NCBI GenBank assembly: GCA_023382135.1
Contig: JAMCQK010000026.1
Coordinates: forward strand, 1 to 7,180
Length of the DNA: 7,180 nt
Direction: 5' to 3'
From: Deinococcus sp.
Lineage (GTDB): Bacteria > Deinococcota > Deinococci > Deinococcales > Thermaceae
This document shows positions 5,413 through 7,180 of the stretch, one piece after another. The position numbers and the translations under genes were made by a program. The first letter of the stretch is position 1; each line of letters begins with the position of its first letter. The notes under the pieces were generated by a model. It was not told the origin of the DNA. It saw only the letters and a program-made list of their open reading frames with translations, and made no database searches.

Positions 5413-5430
5413 ACCAACATCATTTAGACT
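5400..5430 (+). promoter_or_regulatory. Candidate promoter of the GH13 gene, near-leaderless
   Basis: TTGGCT (5400-5405) and TAGACT (5425-5430) are separated by 19 bases, longer than ideal. TAGACT ends nine bases before the ATG at 5440, and there is no Shine-Dalgarno sequence, so the message would start at or just before the ATG. The second direct-repeat copy overlaps the -35 element. Confidence 0.3.
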
Positions 5431-5439
5431 TGTCTCCGT

Positions 5440-6897
5440 ATGACACCCGCGTGGGTCAAGGACGCTTTTTTCTACCAGATTTTTCCCGATCGCTTCAGGC
5501 AAGGAAACGGGCCGCCAGGCGTCCCCGCGCCTTCCGACAGCTTCGAGCCATGGGACCAGAAGCCTACGCTCAAGGGCTTTAAAGGGGGAAACCTCTGGGG
5601 CGTGATCGAAAAACTCGATTACCTGCAAGACCTCGGAGTAAATGCGCTCTACTTCTGCCCGGTTTTTGCGTCCACCGCTAACCACCGTTACCACACCACC
5701 GACTACTTTCAAGTAGACCCCGTCCTTGGCGGCAACCAGGCGTTGCGCCAACTTTTAGACCAGGCTCACGCGCGGGGCATGCGGGTGGTACTGGACGGGG
5801 TTTTCAATCATTGCGGGCGTTCGCACTTTGCTTTCCAACATGTACTGGAGAACGGGCAAAGCTCTCCTTACCTCGACTGGTTTCATATCCACAACTTTCC
5901 GCTCAATGCCTACAGCGCCCGCGCCAACTACACCGGCTGGTGGAATAACCCGGAGCTGCCCAAGTTCAACACCGCCACCCCGGCGGTGCGCGAGTACCTG
6001 TTCGCTGTGGCCGAGCACTGGCTGGAGTTTGGCATCGACGGCTGGCGGCTGGATGTGGCCAACGAGATTGACGACGATTCCTTTTGGCAAGAATTCCGCC
6101 GGCGGGTCAAGAAGATCAGGCCCGATGCCTACATTGTGGGCGAGATCTGGGACGACGCCACCCGCTGGCTAAAAGGCGACCAGTTCGACGCGGTGATGAA
6201 TTATCCGCTCTCGCGGGCCATTTTGGGTTTTGTGGGCGGAAATGTCATCAACAAGCAGCTCGCAGCCACCAGCGGCCTGAAGGAGATCGAGACCTTGGAC
6301 GCGGCTGGCGTCGCTGGGCAGCTGGAAGCGGTTTTGTCCAGGTATCCGTGGGAGAGCGTGAGCGTGCAGATGAACCTGCTTACCAGCCACGACACCCCCA
6401 GGCTGTTCACGCTCCTGAAAGGCGAAGTAGCACGCGTAAACTTGGCGCTTTCGCTACTTTTTGTGCTGCCGGGGGCGCCCACGGTTTATTACGGGGATGA
6501 AACCGGAATGGAGGGCGGGCACGACCCGGATAACCGCCGCGGCATGGTGTGGGACGAGTCGCGCTGGCAAAAACCCATCCGTGAGACCATCCGGCAGATG
6601 GCGCGGCTGCGTGCCCGGCTCCCTGCTTTGCGCCGGGGACACTACCAGACAATGCTTGCCCAGAACGGCCAGCTGGTCTTCTGCCGGGGGGAAGGCAAGG
6701 ACTGTCTGGTGGTTGCGGTTAATGCTTCCGACAAGCCTGGCAGGCTTTCGTTCCAGGCCCCGCCGGCCTGGCCAGAGGGGTGTAGCTGCACCGACTTGGT
6801 GGGTGGGAAACTTGGAGTGGTGCTGGAGGGCGGCCTCGAGGCCGCCGACCCCCTCCCCCCTTTCAGCCTGGCTGTCTGGCACGCGGGAAACCGCTAA
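5440..6897 (+). CDS. GH13 glycosidase of the neopullulanase / cyclomaltodextrinase / maltogenic amylase type
   Basis: The 485-residue product is an alpha-amylase-family hydrolase expected to cut alpha-1,4 (and perhaps alpha-1,6) links in maltodextrins, cyclodextrins or pullulan. The opening VKDAFFYQIFPDRF is typical of the barrel start in this subgroup. Region I is DGVFNH at 119-124. Region II, GWRLDVANE, carries the nucleophile Asp205. Region III, GEIW, carries the acid/base Glu235. Region IV, TSHDTPR, carries His317 and the stabiliser Asp318. MLYPDEIG-like features appear as VYYGDETGMEGGHDPDNRRGM at about 349-369. The barrel fills residues 1 to about 385 and a beta-sandwich C domain follows. 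The N-terminal CBM34 domain of classical neopullulanases is absent, as in some single-chain relatives of about 480 residues. No signal peptide is seen, so it should act in the cytoplasm on imported maltodextrins. Substrate within the subgroup is uncertain. Confidence 0.92.
   Translation: MTPAWVKDAFFYQIFPDRFRQGNGPPGVPAPSDSFEPWDQKPTLKGFKGGNLWGVIEKLDYLQDLGVNALYFCPVFASTANHRYHTTDYFQVDPVLGGNQALRQLLDQAHARGMRVVLDGVFNHCGRSHFAFQHVLENGQSSPYLDWFHIHNFPLNAYSARANYTGWWNNPELPKFNTATPAVREYLFAVAEHWLEFGIDGWRLDVANEIDDDSFWQEFRRRVKKIRPDAYIVGEIWDDATRWLKGDQFDAVMNYPLSRAILGFVGGNVINKQLAATSGLKEIETLDAAGVAGQLEAVLSRYPWESVSVQMNLLTSHDTPRLFTLLKGEVARVNLALSLLFVLPGAPTVYYGDETGMEGGHDPDNRRGMVWDESRWQKPIRETIRQMARLRARLPALRRGHYQTMLAQNGQLVFCRGEGKDCLVVAVNASDKPGRLSFQAPPAWPEGCSCTDLVGGKLGVVLEGGLEAADPLPPFSLAVWHAGNR
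6829..6846. repeat. Perfect 18-bp palindrome inside the GH13 gene
   Basis: GGCGGCCTCGAGGCCGCC is fully self-complementary. It encodes Gly-Gly-Leu-Glu-Ala-Ala near the C-terminus and is centred on one of the seven CCTCGAGG octamers of this window. Confidence 0.8.
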
Positions 6898-6954
6898 ACA
6901 CACCCTTCCCAGAGAAAACAGTCGCTAAGCTTTAGTACCGAAGCGTCACATTAA

Positions 6955-6986
6955 CCGCTGGCGCATGCCAAGCCAGGCGGGTTTAT
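6955..6986 (+). terminator. Possible terminator of the GH13 gene
   Basis: CCGCTGGC (6955-6962) pairs with GCCA and GCGG (6972-6980) across a one-base bulge, giving eight pairs and a nine-base loop. It is followed by GTTTAT, a weak T-rich tail, and lies 57 bases past the stop. Confidence 0.35.
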
Positions 6987-7122
6987 GGCTTCCTTGTTTC
7001 ACCGTTCTTATGCGACCCAGATAACGCTTCGAGTTAAAAAAGTGCCCGGCCCCCTTGCGCCCCGGAACCCATTAGTAGTACCATTCACGCCATCGACCCC
7101 CAGATATAGGGGTAAAGCATCT

Positions 7123-7141
7123 GCGCCCAGGGCCTGGGCGC
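7123..7141. repeat. Strong 9-bp inverted repeat near the right edge
   Basis: GCGCCCAGG (7123-7131) and CCTGGGCGC (7133-7141) are exact inverses one base apart. No T-run follows on either strand. It could be a 3'-end hairpin of a gene entering from beyond 7180. The region 6898-7180 otherwise holds only a smaller 8-bp inverted pair (6939-6946 and 7024-7031) and no frame I can support. Confidence 0.5.
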
Positions 7142-7180
7142 CTAAAGGCCTCAACAGCCAAAGCCGTTTCCCCGCCCGAT

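Noticed and set aside
7008..7179. Open minus-strand frame of about 56 codons entering from the right edge (ends at TAA, plus-strand TTA 7008-7010)
   Set aside because: The residues match nothing I recognise, the other minus frames look no worse, and a strong hairpin lies inside it. It could be a partial gene but cannot be supported.

Overview
The window looks like chromosomal DNA from a member of the Thermaceae, more like Meiothermus than Thermus. The omega subunit of RNA polymerase (RpoZ) and the guanylate kinase read very much like their Thermus thermophilus counterparts as I remember them. Base composition is GC-rich but not extreme. Ribosome-binding sites are GGAG/GGAGG-type, and some genes (gmk, the glycosidase) have none, which suggests leaderless messages. 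This placement is inference from protein resemblance; no search was run.

Layout: (1) 1-126 is the 3' end of a plus-strand gene whose stop overlaps the next start (ATGA). (2) 123-2585 is one uninterrupted plus-strand reading frame that joins a short-chain dehydrogenase/reductase (SDR) to an almost complete RecN, the SMC-like DNA-repair ATPase. (3) 2586-2867 is a convergent intergenic region rich in inverted repeats and hairpins. (4) 2868-5204 holds four minus-strand genes, transcribed in the order gmk, rpoZ, argR, MarC-family membrane protein. (5) 5205-5439 is the divergent promoter region between gmk and the next gene. (6) 5440-6897 is a plus-strand GH13 neopullulanase/cyclomaltodextrinase-type glycosidase. 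(7) 6898-7180 has hairpins but no gene I can support.

The most interesting structure is at the SDR-RecN gene. The RecN part has no start codon of its own: the only AUG before its Walker A motif is the SDR start. A perfect 27-bp inverted repeat brackets the RecN module. One arm (996-1022) ends where RecN homology begins and the other (2667-2693) lies just past the recN terminator. Flipping the segment between the arms on paper puts a TAG stop directly after the repeat in the SDR frame, giving a free-standing 300-residue SDR. It also places recN on the minus strand behind argR and marC, which resembles the argR(ahrC)-recN order known from Bacillus. I read this as a gene fusion made by an inversion between the arms, either fixed or possibly still reversible.

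A second signal is the octamer palindrome CCTCGAGG, which occurs seven times in 7.2 kb. Every copy lies inside a gene and encodes Leu-Glu in the same phase, on either strand. It behaves like a highly iterated palindrome of this genome.

The genes are mostly housekeeping: nucleotide metabolism (gmk), transcription (rpoZ), arginine control (argR), DNA repair (recN) and maltodextrin breakdown (GH13). There is no sign of phage, CRISPR or an intact insertion sequence.
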